NCBI GenBank assembly: GCA_003569245.1
Contig: BGOM01000022.1
Span: 1-61,956, forward strand
From: Opitutia bacterium
Lineage (GTDB): Bacteria > Verrucomicrobiota > Verrucomicrobiia > Opitutales > UBA953
Length of the DNA stretch: 61,956 nt
Direction: 5' to 3'
Shown: positions 18,225 to 26,984 of the stretch, piece after piece
How the letters are laid out: every line of letters begins with the position of its first letter
Numbering within the stretch: position 1 is the stretch's first letter
Notes under the pieces: model-generated
What the model was told of the DNA's origin: nothing
The model's input: only the letters and a program-made list of their open reading frames with translations
Database searches by the model: none
Position numbers and translations under genes: made by a program

Positions 18225-18446
18225 ATGAATCCGTCGATCCGCACGTGCTATTTGTTTGATGAGTTCGGCCAACAAGTCGGGCCTTTCACCGTCGGTGAAA
18301 CGCTCCGCCACCTGGAGTCCGCCGAGCGGCAGCCCGGGTTCCGGCCCCGCCGGCTGACGGTGTGGACGCTCGGCTGGCCGACGCGCCTGGACGCCGCGGA
18401 GGCCCGGACGCGTCTACGCCGGCGTCTCCGCCTGCGCGACCGCTAG
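18225..18446 (+). CDS. Small GYF-like protein, unknown function
   Basis: 73 codons. Residues 8-35 (YLFDEFGQQVGPFTVGETLRHL) match the opening strand and helix of GYF_2-type modules, like the start of the larger membrane protein at 3178-4875. The C-terminal half is very basic (TRLRRRLRLRDR) and might bind nucleic acid or membrane. It could be a stand-alone adaptor module. The 118 bp upstream hold no clear promoter; GGAGG lies at 18201-18205, far from the ATG. Confidence 0.45.
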   Translation: MNPSIRTCYLFDEFGQQVGPFTVGETLRHLESAERQPGFRPRRLTVWTLGWPTRLDAAEARTRLRRRLRLRDR

Positions 18447-18450
18447 GCAC

Positions 18451-18475
18451 AAAAAAGCCGGCGCGCACGCCGGCT
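18451..18475 (-). terminator. Rho-independent terminator of tkt
   Basis: Read on the minus strand, an 8-bp GC-rich stem (AGCCGGCG/CGCCGGCT, 4-nt loop) is followed by six T. It lies 25 bp after the tkt stop. Confidence 0.85.
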
Positions 18476-18500
18476 TCATGGGCCGCCCGGAAGTCGTCGC

Positions 18501-20495
18501 TCAGAGCGCCTTGGCGGCGTTCACGACGGCTTCCTTCGTGATGCCGAGCTCCTTCATGACCACGTCGCCGGGGGCGGAGAGGCCGAAGGTGTCGGTGCCG
18601 ATGGCCTTGCCGGCGGTGCCGACGTAGCGGCCCCACGAGATCGTCACACCGGCCTCGATGCTGACGCGCTTGGCGCAGGCGGCGGGTAGGACTTCCTCCT
18701 GGTAGGCCTTCGGCTGGCGCGCGAAGACTTCCATCGAGGGCATCGAGACGACGCGGACGCCCGCGCCGAGTTCCTCGCCGGCCGCGAGGGCGAGCGAGAG
18801 TTCGCTGCCCGTACCGATGATGATGTGGGTGAGCGGAGCCGTCTCCTTGCGCAGGATGTAGCCGCCCTTGAGCGTGCCCTGGCGGCGCGTGGCGACCGGG
18901 ATGGCGTCGAGGGACGGGACGTTCTGACGGGACAGGATGAGGGCGACCGGGCCGTCCTTGCGGGCGACGGCATGGGCGAAGGCGGCGGCCGTCTCCTCGG
19001 CGTCGCCCGGGCGGACCACGTCGAGGTTCGGGATGCAGCGCAGCGCGCTCACGGTCTCGACCGGCTGGTGGGTCGGGCCGTCCTCGCCGACGCCGACGGA
19101 GTCGTGCGTGAAGATGTAGAAGGCCTGGAGCTTCGCGAGGGCCGCGACGCGGATCGAGGGGCGGAGGTAGTCGGAGAACGTCAGGAACGTCGCGCCGGAG
19201 CCCTTGAACACGCCGTGGTAGGCGATGCCGTTGAGGATGGCGCCCATCACGTGCTCGCGGATGCCGAAGTAGAGGTTGCGGCCGCCGGGCGTCGCGACGT
19301 CGAAGTCGCCCACGTCCTTGATGTAGTTCTTGGTCGAGCCGTGGAGGTCGGCCGAGCCGGAGAGCACGAGCGGGGAGGCCTTGGCGACGGCGTTGATGCA
19401 GGCCTCGCCGGAGACGCGGGTGGCGAGGGCGTTCTTGCCGAACTCCGGGATGGCCGCGAGGAGGGACTGGACGTCGCCGTGGTCGCCCTTCTGCGCCTTC
19501 GCGAGGAGGGCGGCCTTCTCGGGGTTCGCCTTGGACCAGGCGGCGAAGGTCTGCTGCCAGGCGGCATGCGCGGCGGCCTGCTGGGCCTTGCGGGCGTTGA
19601 AGAAGGCGCGGGTCTCGGGGGAGACGTAGAACTTCTCGTCGGGCAGGCCGAGGGCCTTGCGGGAGGCATCGACGAACTTCACGCCGGCTTCGCCGTGGCC
19701 CTTCGCGGTGCCCTGGACCTCGGCGATGCCCTTGCCGATGACGGTCTTGCAGATGATCAGCTTCGGCTTGCCGTTCTTGCTCGCACGGGCCTGGTCCAGG
19801 GCCGCGGCGAGCGGGGCGAGCTCGTTGCCCTGCTTGACGATGAAGACTTCCCAGTTGGCGGCTTCGTAGCGCTTGGCGGTGTCCTCGTTCTGCGTCTTGG
19901 AGGCCAGCGCGTCGAGGGTGACGTCGTTGGAGTCGTAGAGCATGATGAGGTTATCGAGGCCGAAGCGGCCGGCGAACGACGCGGCTTCCTGCGAGATGCC
20001 TTCCTGGAGGCAACCGTCGCCGGCGAGGCCGACCACGAGGTGGTCGAAGATCTTGTGCTCGGGGGTGTTGAAGTGGGCGGCGGCCATCTTGGCGGCCACG
20101 GCCATGCCGACGATGTTGCCGGTGCCCTGACCGAGCGGGCCGGTGGTGGCCTCGACGCCGACGGTCTCGCCGAACTCGGGGTGGCCCGGGGTCTTGGAGT
20201 GCAGCTTGCGGAAGTTCTTCACTTCCTGGAGCGGCAGGTCGAAGCCGGCGAGGTGCAGCCAGCCGTAGATGAACATCGAGCCGTGGCCGGCCGAGAGGAC
20301 GAAGCGGTCGCGGTTGATCCACGCGGGGGCGGCCGGGTCGTGACGGAGGAAATTGCCGTAGAGGACGGAGCCGATTTCGGCGGCGCCGAGGGGGAGGCCG
20401 AGGTGGCCCGAGTGGCAGGCGGCGACGGCGTCCATGGCCAGGCCGCGGGCTTCGGTCGCGGCGCGGGAAAGGTCAGCAGAGTTATTGAGCGACAT
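18501..20495 (-). CDS. tkt: Transketolase
   Basis: 664 codons, the usual length. Thiamine-diphosphate enzyme of the pentose phosphate pathway that moves two-carbon units between sugar phosphates. Visible: the N-terminal substrate and cofactor region ([38 protein letters not shown]), the TPP/metal motif [11 protein letters not shown], the glutamate-containing [35 protein letters not shown], and [19 protein letters not shown]-terminal domain ends with ERR-free [13 protein letters not shown]. It stands alone with its own terminator. The gene divergent to it is hisI, with 76 bp between starts. Confidence 0.97.
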   Translation of the reverse strand: MSLNNSADLSRAATEARGLAMDAVAACHSGHLGLPLGAAEIGSVLYGNFLRHDPAAPAWINRDRFVLSAGHGSMFIYGWLHLAGFDLPLQEVKNFRKLHSKTPGHPEFGETVGVEATTGPLGQGTGNIVGMAVAAKMAAAHFNTPEHKIFDHLVVGLAGDGCLQEGISQEAASFAGRFGLDNLIMLYDSNDVTLDALASKTQNEDTAKRYEAANWEVFIVKQGNELAPLAAALDQARASKNGKPKLIICKTVIGKGIAEVQGTAKGHGEAGVKFVDASRKALGLPDEKFYVSPETRAFFNARKAQQAAAHAAWQQTFAAWSKANPEKAALLAKAQKGDHGDVQSLLAAIPEFGKNALATRVSGEACINAVAKASPLVLSGSADLHGSTKNYIKDVGDFDVATPGGRNLYFGIREHVMGAILNGIAYHGVFKGSGATFLTFSDYLRPSIRVAALAKLQAFYIFTHDSVGVGEDGPTHQPVETVSALRCIPNLDVVRPGDAEETAAAFAHAVARKDGPVALILSRQNVPSLDAIPVATRRQGTLKGGYILRKETAPLTHIIIGTGSELSLALAAGEELGAGVRVVSMPSMEVFARQPKAYQEEVLPAACAKRVSIEAGVTISWGRYVGTAGKAIGTDTFGLSAPGDVVMKELGITKEAVVNAAKAL

Positions 20496-20571
20496 GGTCC
20501 ATATCGGTTAGGGAAAATCGGCCCTTTATTCCAGCCTTGAATGAGCAGGAACCACCCTGCCAAAGTGGCGC

Positions 20572-20979
20572 ATGGCCGATCAAGAACTCGAGGAAGGCTC
20601 CCGTCTGCGTCTGGACTTCAAGAAACTGCGGAAAATCGCCTCGGGCGAGGCTGATGTCATCCCGGCGGTCGCCCAGGATGCCCGGACCGGCGAGGTCCTC
20701 ATCCTCGGTTATGTCAACGAGCTGGCCCTCCAGACCGCCCTCCGGGAAAAGAAGGCCACCTTCTGGAGCACCTCGCGCAACGAGCTCTGGATCAAGGGCC
20801 TGACCTCGGGCGATTTCCTCGAGCTCCTCGAGGTCCGGGTCAACTGCGAGCAGAACTCGATCCTCTACAAGGTCCGCCCGGCGGGGCAGGGAGCCTGCCA
20901 CACCAAGCAGGACGGCAAGGCCCGCTCCGGTTGCTATTACCGCCGGCTCCGGGCCGACGGGACCCTCGAGAAGGTCTGA
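20572..20979 (+). CDS. hisI: Phosphoribosyl-AMP cyclohydrolase family protein
   Basis: 135 codons. HisI opens the purine ring of PR-AMP in histidine synthesis. The family frame is clear: VIPAVAQDARTGEVLILGYVNELAL, FWSTSRNELWIKGLTSGDFLE, then QGACHTKQDGKARSGCYYR. The zinc cysteines are all present (Cys92, Cys109, Cys121). The acidic metal motif, D-C-D-x-D in characterised enzymes, is N91-C-E-Q-N95 here, so all three aspartates are replaced. I have seen similar NCEQN forms annotated as HisI, so it is probably a real subfamily. No hisE domain or other his gene is nearby. TTGAAT at 20537-20542, 35 nt before the start, may be its -35 box. Confidence 0.8.
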   Translation: MADQELEEGSRLRLDFKKLRKIASGEADVIPAVAQDARTGEVLILGYVNELALQTALREKKATFWSTSRNELWIKGLTSGDFLELLEVRVNCEQNSILYKVRPAGQGACHTKQDGKARSGCYYRRLRADGTLEKV

Positions 20980-20981
20980 CC

Positions 20982-21710
20982 TCAGCGGCCCGCGGCCGCC
21001 TGCTCGACCAGCCCCACCGCGACCTCGTAGCGCAGGGCCACCGCGGCGTGCTTCCGCGCGGCGTCCTCGGCCCCCGGCGGCAGGGTGAACGTGGCCGCCG
21101 CGCCCGGCCGGGCCGCGGTCAGGGACCGTAGCGCCGCCTCCGCCGCCGCGCCTGTTTCATATTCAAAATAAAACACCGCGATCGCCTGCCGCGGGAAGCC
21201 GCCTTCGCCGACGGCGACGGTCACGGCGCGGGCGCGGGTCGCGATGGCCGCGACGTCGCCGCCGAACCAGGCGCGCCGGCGGCCGGTGGCCACGAGGTCG
21301 GCGGGGTGTTCCGTGCGCACGACCAGGTAGCCGCCCGGCGTGGCGTCGAGCAGTTCCCGGGCCACGCGCGGCAGGACCGCGGGGTTCGCGGGCCCCGGCG
21401 CGTCCCCCGGGACGACCGCGAAGGCCGGCTCCGCGAAACCGAAGCCGAGGTGGAGCTCGGCCGCGTCCGCGCGCAGCAGGGCCGTGCGCAGCCCGCTCCG
21501 CGTCGGCGGCAGCGCGACCTGCGCCAGCAGGCTGCGCACCGCGCGGGAACTCCCCGCGGCCTGCGCCGCCTCCGTCCGGAGCAGGCCGCAGACGGCGTGC
21601 TCCGCGCCGATGTTGAGGCGTATCTCGCCGGGGCGCAGCAGCCAGGCCCCGAGGCCGCCGAGCACCGCCAGCGTCGCCGCGATGATCCAGGAACGTCGCC
21701 GCGGGCTCAT
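20982..21710 (-). CDS. Membrane-anchored protein of unknown function
   Basis: 242 codons from ATG 21710, which overlaps the TGA of the upstream NagB-family gene (ATGA). An N-terminal signal anchor (SWIIAATLAVLGGLGAWLL after a basic MSPRRR) is followed by an Ala-rich, presumably extracytoplasmic region. Blocks such as LHLGFGFAEPAFAVVPGD and GGYLVVRTEHPADLVATG resemble no family I know. It ends in YEVAVGLVEQAAAGR. The tight coupling to the NagB-like gene suggests joint expression. Confidence 0.6.
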   Translation of the reverse strand: MSPRRRSWIIAATLAVLGGLGAWLLRPGEIRLNIGAEHAVCGLLRTEAAQAAGSSRAVRSLLAQVALPPTRSGLRTALLRADAAELHLGFGFAEPAFAVVPGDAPGPANPAVLPRVARELLDATPGGYLVVRTEHPADLVATGRRRAWFGGDVAAIATRARAVTVAVGEGGFPRQAIAVFYFEYETGAAAEAALRSLTAARPGAAATFTLPPGAEDAARKHAAVALRYEVAVGLVEQAAAGR

Positions 21711-22489
21711 CGCAGCCCGGCCGCGGCCGCCTCGTCGACGTAAAGCGTCGCGTCCGGGTGGTCGCGCAGGAGCGTCGCCGGGCAGGCGGGGCTCCGCGGA
21801 TCCCGGAGCGCCGCACGGACCGCCGCGGCCTTGCGCGGCCCGGGTACGTGCGCGCTCAGGCGGCGCGCGTCGCGGAAGACCGGCAAGGTCAGCGTCAGGG
21901 CGTGCGTCGGGACGTCGGCCAGCGTCGGGAAGCAGCCATCGTTCACCTGTTGCCGGCGGCACGCGTCGTCGAGCGCCACGACCTTCACTGTCGCCGGGTC
22001 GGCGAAGTCCGCTACCGGTGGGTCGTTGAACGCGAGGTGCCCGTTCTCGCCGATGCCGAGGCAGATGAGGTCGATCGGCGCCGCCGCCAGCAGGGCCGCG
22101 TAGCGCGCGCACGCGACCGCGGGTGGTAGCTCGGCCTGCAAGGGGTGGAACGCGCCGACCGCGACATGGTCGAGCAGGTGGGTCCGCAGGTAGCGCCGGA
22201 AACTTCGCGGGTGGTCGGCCGCGAAGCCGACGTAATCATCCATGTGGAAGGCCGTCACGCCGGCCCAGTCGAAGCCGAGCTCCGCCGACCGCGAGGCCGC
22301 GACCAGCGCGGCGAGGAACTCGTCCTGCGACGGCGCGCAGGCGAAGATGACGCGCGCGGCGCCCTGGCGCGCCAGCAGCCCCCGCAGGTGGCGCGCGACC
22401 GCCTGGCCGGCCGCCCGGCCGAGCGCCGCCCGGTCCGGGTGGATCTCCACCGCGAGCCGGTCGGCTTGCAGGTGGCGCGGGACGCTCAC
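21707..22489 (-). CDS. NagB-family sugar-phosphate isomerase/deaminase
   Basis: 260 codons. The glucosamine-6-phosphate deaminase signature is present: TAFHMDDYVGF with the catalytic Asp pair, PIDLICLGIGENGHLAFNDPP, and a later HVPGPRKAAAVRAALRD (substrate loop). NagB converts glucosamine-6-phosphate to fructose-6-phosphate and ammonia, in the cytoplasm. The N-terminal part (VIFACAPSQDEFLAAL) replaces the usual LPTGxTP phosphate loop, so substrate preference may differ. Its start overlaps the stop of the 22486-23466 gene by 4 bp, and its stop overlaps the next start. No nagA or amino-sugar transporter is nearby. Confidence 0.8.
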   Translation of the reverse strand: MSVPRHLQADRLAVEIHPDRAALGRAAGQAVARHLRGLLARQGAARVIFACAPSQDEFLAALVAASRSAELGFDWAGVTAFHMDDYVGFAADHPRSFRRYLRTHLLDHVAVGAFHPLQAELPPAVACARYAALLAAAPIDLICLGIGENGHLAFNDPPVADFADPATVKVVALDDACRRQQVNDGCFPTLADVPTHALTLTLPVFRDARRLSAHVPGPRKAAAVRAALRDPRSPACPATLLRDHPDATLYVDEAAAAGLR

Positions 22490-23466
22490 TTGCCGACCGT
22501 CGCCTTGATTTTCTCCGCCACGACCGCCTTGACGATTCCCATGGCCGCCTTCTCGGCGTCATAGGAAAGCGCGAAGACCGCATGGTCGCCCTTGGCCTCG
22601 GCCTTGAGCGATTGGAGCAGTTCCAGCATGGCCCGCTGGGCGGCGAGCTGGTCCGCCGTCTTGTTCGCCTCGTCCATGAGGCCAAGGCTGATCAGGCCGG
22701 CCATGCCCTTGAGCTGGCTGGCCAGCTGCGTCGCCTTGCCCGGGCTGGTCACCTGTCCGTCCAAGGTCGCCACGAGGTTCGGACCCGTCTCGCCGACGGT
22801 GAGGACCCCCTTGCGCAGACCGTTGGCATCCTCCGTCTTCAGCATCTCGAGGTCGACCTCGACGCGCAGGAAAGGCGCCCCGGGCCCGGAGAGGTCGGCC
22901 TTGGGTCGGAACGAGGCGGACTTGCCCGCGTAGGCCTCGCGGATCGCGGCCAGGTTGGGCGTCCCGCCGATCAGCGCGGTGTCCGCGGAGACGAACACGA
23001 TCCAGGTGGCCGAGATGGGCAGCCCCATTTCTTCCCCGTCTTCGCGAGCGACGTGTTGGGTGAGATACTCGAAGTCCCAGGCGGTCTGCGAGCCGAACGT
23101 CGCGGTCGGGACCTTCGCGGCTTTGGCGTACGCCTCGATCTTGGCGACATCGAAGCGGCCGTGCAGGACGCCGGCGATGAGCGGCTTCTTCGGGTCGGCG
23201 CCGGGGTAGAAGCCCACGACCACGTCATGGATATCCTTCTCGAAATCGAAGCCCAATTTCTGCTCGAAGGCCCGGAAGGTCCGGTTGGCCCGCGCCTCGT
23301 CGCGGAAGGCCTTGTCCAGGACCTGCCCGAACTTGGTCGAATGCAGGTTGCGGAGGCCCAGATGAAAGAAGCCGCCGATCTGTTCCGCGGGGATGCCTTT
23401 GGTGTCGACGGCTTGGGCGGGAGCGAGGCCCAAGGTCAGGGCGGCGAGGAGCAAGAGCGATTTCAT
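22486..23466 (-). CDS. Secreted protein of unknown function, paralogue C
   Basis: 326 codons from ATG 23466, which gives a signal peptide (MKSLLLLAALTLGLAPAQA); further upstream no peptide is visible. The mature start VDTKGIPAEQIGGFFHLGL echoes FDTRGIPADAAIVLVTAP in the two genes that follow upstream. Shared traits are a domain of about 300 residues with DxEKDIHDVVVGF-like text, a central WDFEYL, and a C-terminal helix region with LASQLKGMAG. No catalytic motif is visible. It heads a coupled unit with the NagB-like gene and a membrane protein, and it is separated from paralogues A and B by a terminator. Confidence 0.6.
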   Translation of the reverse strand: MKSLLLLAALTLGLAPAQAVDTKGIPAEQIGGFFHLGLRNLHSTKFGQVLDKAFRDEARANRTFRAFEQKLGFDFEKDIHDVVVGFYPGADPKKPLIAGVLHGRFDVAKIEAYAKAAKVPTATFGSQTAWDFEYLTQHVAREDGEEMGLPISATWIVFVSADTALIGGTPNLAAIREAYAGKSASFRPKADLSGPGAPFLRVEVDLEMLKTEDANGLRKGVLTVGETGPNLVATLDGQVTSPGKATQLASQLKGMAGLISLGLMDEANKTADQLAAQRAMLELLQSLKAEAKGDHAVFALSYDAEKAAMGIVKAVVAEKIKATVGK

Positions 23467-23524
23467 GGCAGGGTAGGTGCCTTGTCTAATCTTTGGCGCT
23501 GGTCGCCTCCAGCCCATTCCCACG

Positions 23525-23549
23525 AAAAAGGGCGCCCGGTAGGGCGCCC
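23525..23549 (-). terminator. Rho-independent terminator after paralogue B
   Basis: Minus-strand reading gives an 8-bp stem of GGGCGCCC arms with a 4-nt loop, then five T. It lies 23 bp after the stop of the 23572-24687 gene. Confidence 0.85.
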
Positions 23550-23571
23550 CTGGGTTGGCCGCAACCAGTGG

Positions 23572-24687
23572 TTACTTGCTTTTCTTGGTCCCGCCGGGGG
23601 TCTTCTTGCCGCCCGTGGCCTTGGCTTGCGGGACGGCTTGGGCGTCGGCTTCCTTTTCGAGCAGGTCGAGGGTCTGTCCGGCGACGGCGAACAGTCTGGC
23701 GGTCTTGATTGATACCGTGAACGAGGCTCGCTGGCCCGCGATCTTCATCGGCTGGATGGCGGCGACCAGTTCCGCGCCGACCTTCTTCAGGGCTTGTAGC
23801 TCCACGGTCTCAGCCGGATCGATGGCCAGCAGCAGCGGAGCCGCGGAGAGGAAACCTTGGAGCTGCTGGGCCGCCGCCTTGGCTTTCGCGGCGCTCGTGT
23901 AGTCTCCGGACAACTCCAGGAACTGGTCGGGCCCCTTTTCGCCGGCGACAAGGGTCACGGCGGTCACGCCGTTCTTCCGCCCGATTTCCTCGGCGATTTC
24001 CGGCGGCAGGCGGGACAAATCCATCGTGGCGAAGAGGTAGCCCTTGCCGGTGCCGGCCACCGATGCTTGGTGCGCGGCGTTCAGGGCGAAGGAGGGCGCC
24101 TTGTCCGCCAATCGGGCGAAGCAGGCGGCGGCTTCCTCCGCGGAGGAAATCACGACGGTGTTGTTATCCAGGACGAAGACCCCCCACGGGGCCTCGTCCG
24201 GCTCGGCGGTCACCTTGCCGCCCTTGGGGTTGGCGAGGGCGTCGAGCAACTGCAGCGCGTTCCAGCCGGTGCGGCCGCCGGCGGTCAACGGGGCGACGCC
24301 GCGCTTCCTGGCGAAGGCGTCGACGCGCTTCGGGTCGACCTTGACCCGCAGGATACCGACGCCGGAGATGTCGCCGGGACCGGCGATCTTGAGGCCGAGG
24401 GCGATGGTGTTGTCGTTGTCGTCGGTGTTGATGCCGAATTCGTCTCGCACGGCCTTCTCCATGTCCGGTTCGTCGTTCCCGAGCGCCTGCGTCTTCGCCG
24501 ACAACTTCTCCACGCGGGCGCGGAGGGCCTGCATGGCCGGCGCGGTGTTGCTGATCTGGAGCCCGTGGGCCGGCGCGGTGACCAGGACGAGGGCGGCGTC
24601 GGCGGGAAGCCCGCGGGTGTCGAACCGTTCTTGGGCCGGCAGGGCGACGCCGCCGGCGATCAGCAGCGCGGTGAAGAGGAGGCGCAT
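23572..24687 (-). CDS. Secreted protein of unknown function, paralogue B
   Basis: 371 codons. Signal peptide MRLLFTALLIAGGVALPAQ, then RFDTRGLPADAALVLVTAPAHGL. It is clearly related to the next gene (24717-25835). Shared blocks in order are FGINTDDNDNTIALGLKIA / FGVDTNDTNSSFAVGLNIA, GRTGWNALQL / GKTGWNALQF, GVFVLDNNTVVIS / GLFVVDASTIVIA, KGPDQFLELSGDYTSAAKA / KGPNQVYKIAANFTTAEKA and GFLSAAPLLLAIDPAETVE / GFLAAAPLLLAIDPAEPAE. The C-terminus is Lys-rich (TGGKKTPGGTKKSK). Location is periplasm or beyond; the role is unknown. Confidence 0.65.
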   Translation of the reverse strand: MRLLFTALLIAGGVALPAQERFDTRGLPADAALVLVTAPAHGLQISNTAPAMQALRARVEKLSAKTQALGNDEPDMEKAVRDEFGINTDDNDNTIALGLKIAGPGDISGVGILRVKVDPKRVDAFARKRGVAPLTAGGRTGWNALQLLDALANPKGGKVTAEPDEAPWGVFVLDNNTVVISSAEEAAACFARLADKAPSFALNAAHQASVAGTGKGYLFATMDLSRLPPEIAEEIGRKNGVTAVTLVAGEKGPDQFLELSGDYTSAAKAKAAAQQLQGFLSAAPLLLAIDPAETVELQALKKVGAELVAAIQPMKIAGQRASFTVSIKTARLFAVAGQTLDLLEKEADAQAVPQAKATGGKKTPGGTKKSK

Positions 24688-24716
24688 GCGCGGGCGCGGT
24701 GCCGGGCGGCGGCGAC

Positions 24717-25835
24717 TTATTTCGTCGTCGCCGGGGCGCCGACGGGCTTCTTCTTGCCGCCCGTGGCCTTGACGGCCGGGGCACCGGCGGCGCCGCCTTG
24801 CGCTTCCATCTGCTTCTCGGCGAGATCCATGAGCTGGGCGATCATGCCGATGAGTTTCTCCGTCTCGAACGAGATGGTCATGGCGGCCTGGTTGCCTTCC
24901 ACCTTGACCGGCTGGATGGCCGACACGAGCTCGGTGCCGACCTTCTTCAGGGCCTGCTGCTCCGCGGGCTCGGCGGGGTCGATGGCGAGGAGCAACGGCG
25001 CGGCGGCGAGGAAGCCCTGGATCTGCTGGCCGGTGGTCTTGGCCTTCTCGGCCGTGGTGAAGTTGGCCGCGATCTTGTAGACCTGGTTGGGGCCCTTCTC
25101 GCCGAAGGCCATCATCGCGTTGGCCAGGCCGGTCTGTTCGAGCTCGGGGTTGGAAGGCAGGCGGGCCAGGTTGACGGCGAAGAAGCCGTAGCTCCGGCCG
25201 GTGTCGGCGACGAAGGTCTTCTGGGCGGCGTTGAGCGCGTAAGGGGCGGTCTTGCCGGCGAGGCTCGCGAAGCAGGCGGCGGCGTCCTTGGGCTGCGCGA
25301 TCACGATGGTGGAGGCGTCGACGACGAAGAGGCCGAGCTGGAAGCTGTCCGGGCCGTCGGGCTGGGCCTGGGCGCCGGGGTCGCCGAGCGCGCCGAAGAA
25401 CTGCAGCGCGTTCCAGCCGGTCTTGCCGCCGGCCGTGAACGTGGCGATGCCCCGCTTCTTGCCGAAGGCCTCGACCTTCTTCGGGTCGACCTTCATGTGC
25501 AGCACGGCGGCACCGGAGAAGTCGGGCGTACCGTTGGCCCCGTTGGCGATGTTCAGGCCGACGGCGAAGGAGCTGTTGGTGTCGTTCGTGTCGACGCCGA
25601 ATTCCTCCCGCAGGATCTTGTCGAGCTTGGGGCTGTTCTTGTCCGCCTTGGCCGCGATCTTCTCGAGGCGTTCGCGCAGCGCCTTCATCGCGGGCGAGCT
25701 GTTGATCTTCAGACCCGTGGTCGGGGCGGTCACCAGGACGATGGCGGCGTCGGCGGGGATGCCGCGGGTGTCGAACTGCTGGGCCGGCAGGGCGGCGCCG
25801 ACGGTGGTCAGCAGGGAGGCGAGGATGAGGCGCAT
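24717..25835 (-). CDS. Secreted protein of unknown function, paralogue A
   Basis: 372 codons with signal peptide MRLILASLLTTVGAALPAQ. Domain text parallels paralogue B across the whole length, including the Lys-rich tail (ATGGKKKPVGAPATTK), so these are tandem duplicates 29 bp apart and probably cotranscribed. No cysteine pairs or catalytic signature are evident. The mix of hydrophobic and charged stretches suggests a soluble, alpha/beta exported domain. As with its siblings, the function is unknown. Confidence 0.65.
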   Translation of the reverse strand: MRLILASLLTTVGAALPAQQFDTRGIPADAAIVLVTAPTTGLKINSSPAMKALRERLEKIAAKADKNSPKLDKILREEFGVDTNDTNSSFAVGLNIANGANGTPDFSGAAVLHMKVDPKKVEAFGKKRGIATFTAGGKTGWNALQFFGALGDPGAQAQPDGPDSFQLGLFVVDASTIVIAQPKDAAACFASLAGKTAPYALNAAQKTFVADTGRSYGFFAVNLARLPSNPELEQTGLANAMMAFGEKGPNQVYKIAANFTTAEKAKTTGQQIQGFLAAAPLLLAIDPAEPAEQQALKKVGTELVSAIQPVKVEGNQAAMTISFETEKLIGMIAQLMDLAEKQMEAQGGAAGAPAVKATGGKKKPVGAPATTK

Positions 25836-25944
25836 GTTAGGGTCTGTCCCTTGGGGTTAAATCCTTGGGGTTTATTGGCTAGCCCAAATCGTCCAGTCGG
25901 CTCATTTTTAGGGTGAAAACGGGCCAAAGGGGCCGTTTGGGCAC

Positions 25945-25971
25945 AAAAAAGGGGCGTCTTTCGACGCCCCT
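25945..25971 (-). terminator. Rho-independent terminator of the RNA-binding protein gene
   Basis: Minus strand: a 9-bp stem AGGGGCGTC/GACGCCCCT with a 4-nt loop, then six T. It lies 24 bp after the gene's stop. Confidence 0.85.
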
Positions 25972-25995
25972 CAAAGGTGCTAGTGAATCCGAGGA

Positions 25996-26445
25996 TTAGT
26001 AGCCGCCGCGATCGCCGCCGCCGAAGCCGCCGCGATTGCCGCCGCCGAAGCCACCACGACGCTCGCCGCCGCCGAAGCCGCCGCGGCTGCCGCCGCCGAA
26101 GCCACCACGGTCGCCGCCGCCGAAGCCGCCACGGCGTTCGCCACCGCCGAAGCCGCCGGAGCGGGGACGGTCGCCACCACCGAAGGAGGGACGTTCTTCA
26201 CGGGGACGAGCCACGTTGACCTTCAGGGGACGACCCATGAAATCGACGTTCTCGGTCTTGGCGATCGCATCCTGAGCCTGCTGAGCGTTGCCCATGGTCA
26301 CGAAGGCGAAGCCGCGGGGACGACCCGTGAACTTGTCCATCATGACTTCCACGGAGACCACTTCGCCCGCCTGGGAGAAGTGAGCGCGGATGTCGGCTTC
26401 GGTTGCGGCCCAGGGCAGATTGCCCACGAACAGTTTGTTTTCCAT
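25996..26445 (-). CDS. RRM-type RNA-binding protein with RGG tail
   Basis: 149 codons from ATG 26445. Residues 1-80 form one RNA-recognition motif: RNP2 is KLFVGNLPW and RNP1 is RPRGFAFVTM, followed by DFMGRPLKVNVARP. The second half is low-complexity, made of Gly-rich repeats of the type RGGFGGG alternating with ER, DR, SR and NR pairs. RRM/Gly-rich proteins of this size occur in cyanobacteria and Verrucomicrobia and bind single-stranded RNA, sometimes induced by cold. A leader of up to about 250 nt precedes the start, which could hold a thermosensitive structure, though I see no clear one. Confidence 0.9.
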   Translation of the reverse strand: MENKLFVGNLPWAATEADIRAHFSQAGEVVSVEVMMDKFTGRPRGFAFVTMGNAQQAQDAIAKTENVDFMGRPLKVNVARPREERPSFGGGDRPRSGGFGGGERRGGFGGGDRGGFGGGSRGGFGGGERRGGFGGGNRGGFGGGDRGGY

Positions 26446-26693
26446 ATCTTTTGTTTTGCTTGGTTTACCTGCACCGCATTGCCCGTTTCCGACCTTCGGA
26501 TTTCGATTTGCCGTCTTAGCGACCGTCAACTCACCGGATTCTTGCGGGGCTTGCCTCTTACTTTGGTTATTTTCCGAGACAAGCCTGACCACTGATAAGG
26601 TACATTAGCGGAGGCAGGGCAAGTTTATTCACAATAGGGGTCTGTCCCCAGCTCGGCATTGACTCCCGTAACCCTCGTAAAGAGGCTGATTTC
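26446..26693. other. Divergent intergenic region, RNA-binding protein / phhB
   Basis: About 250 bp of lower GC than its surroundings between two divergent genes. It probably contains the leader and promoter of the RNA-binding protein gene. TTGACT at 26659-26664 lies 35 nt before phhB, but no good -10 box follows it. No tRNA or small gene is visible. Confidence 0.35.
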
Positions 26694-26984
26694 ATGAGCC
26701 AAGCTTTGACTCCCGCGCAGATCGAGGCGGCTTTGGCCGGCTTGAAAGGCTGGGGTCTGGAGGGTTGCAAGTTGTTGAAGAACTATGAGTTAAAGGATTT
26801 CAAGGCCGCCTTGGCCTTCATCAATCAGGTGGGGGCGGTCGCCGAGGCGCAGGACCATCACCCGGAAATCCACAACAGCTGGAACCGCGTCAGCCTGCGA
26901 CTCTGCACCCACGACGCGGGCGGGCGCCTCACCGAGAAAGATTTGACCCTCGCCCGGGCCATCCAATCCATTCCTCTGCCGTGA
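26694..26984 (+). CDS. phhB: 4a-hydroxytetrahydrobiopterin dehydratase
   Basis: 96 codons, normal for pterin-4a-carbinolamine dehydratase (PCD/DCoH). The active-site signature AEAQDHHPEIHNSWNRVSLRL is complete, including the two adjacent His and the His-Asn segment, and ends ...HDAGGRLTEKDLTLARAI. The enzyme dehydrates 4a-hydroxytetrahydrobiopterin during pterin-dependent hydroxylation; some bacterial members act in molybdopterin metabolism. No phenylalanine hydroxylase is nearby. Its stop overlaps the GTG start of the glycosylase gene. Confidence 0.93.
   Translation: MSQALTPAQIEAALAGLKGWGLEGCKLLKNYELKDFKAALAFINQVGAVAEAQDHHPEIHNSWNRVSLRLCTHDAGGRLTEKDLTLARAIQSIPLP

Noticed and set aside
25998..26190. 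Possible CRISPR-like or satellite array
   Set aside because: The periodic sequence encodes the RGG/Gly-rich tail of the RRM protein and keeps codon phase; there are no unique spacers.
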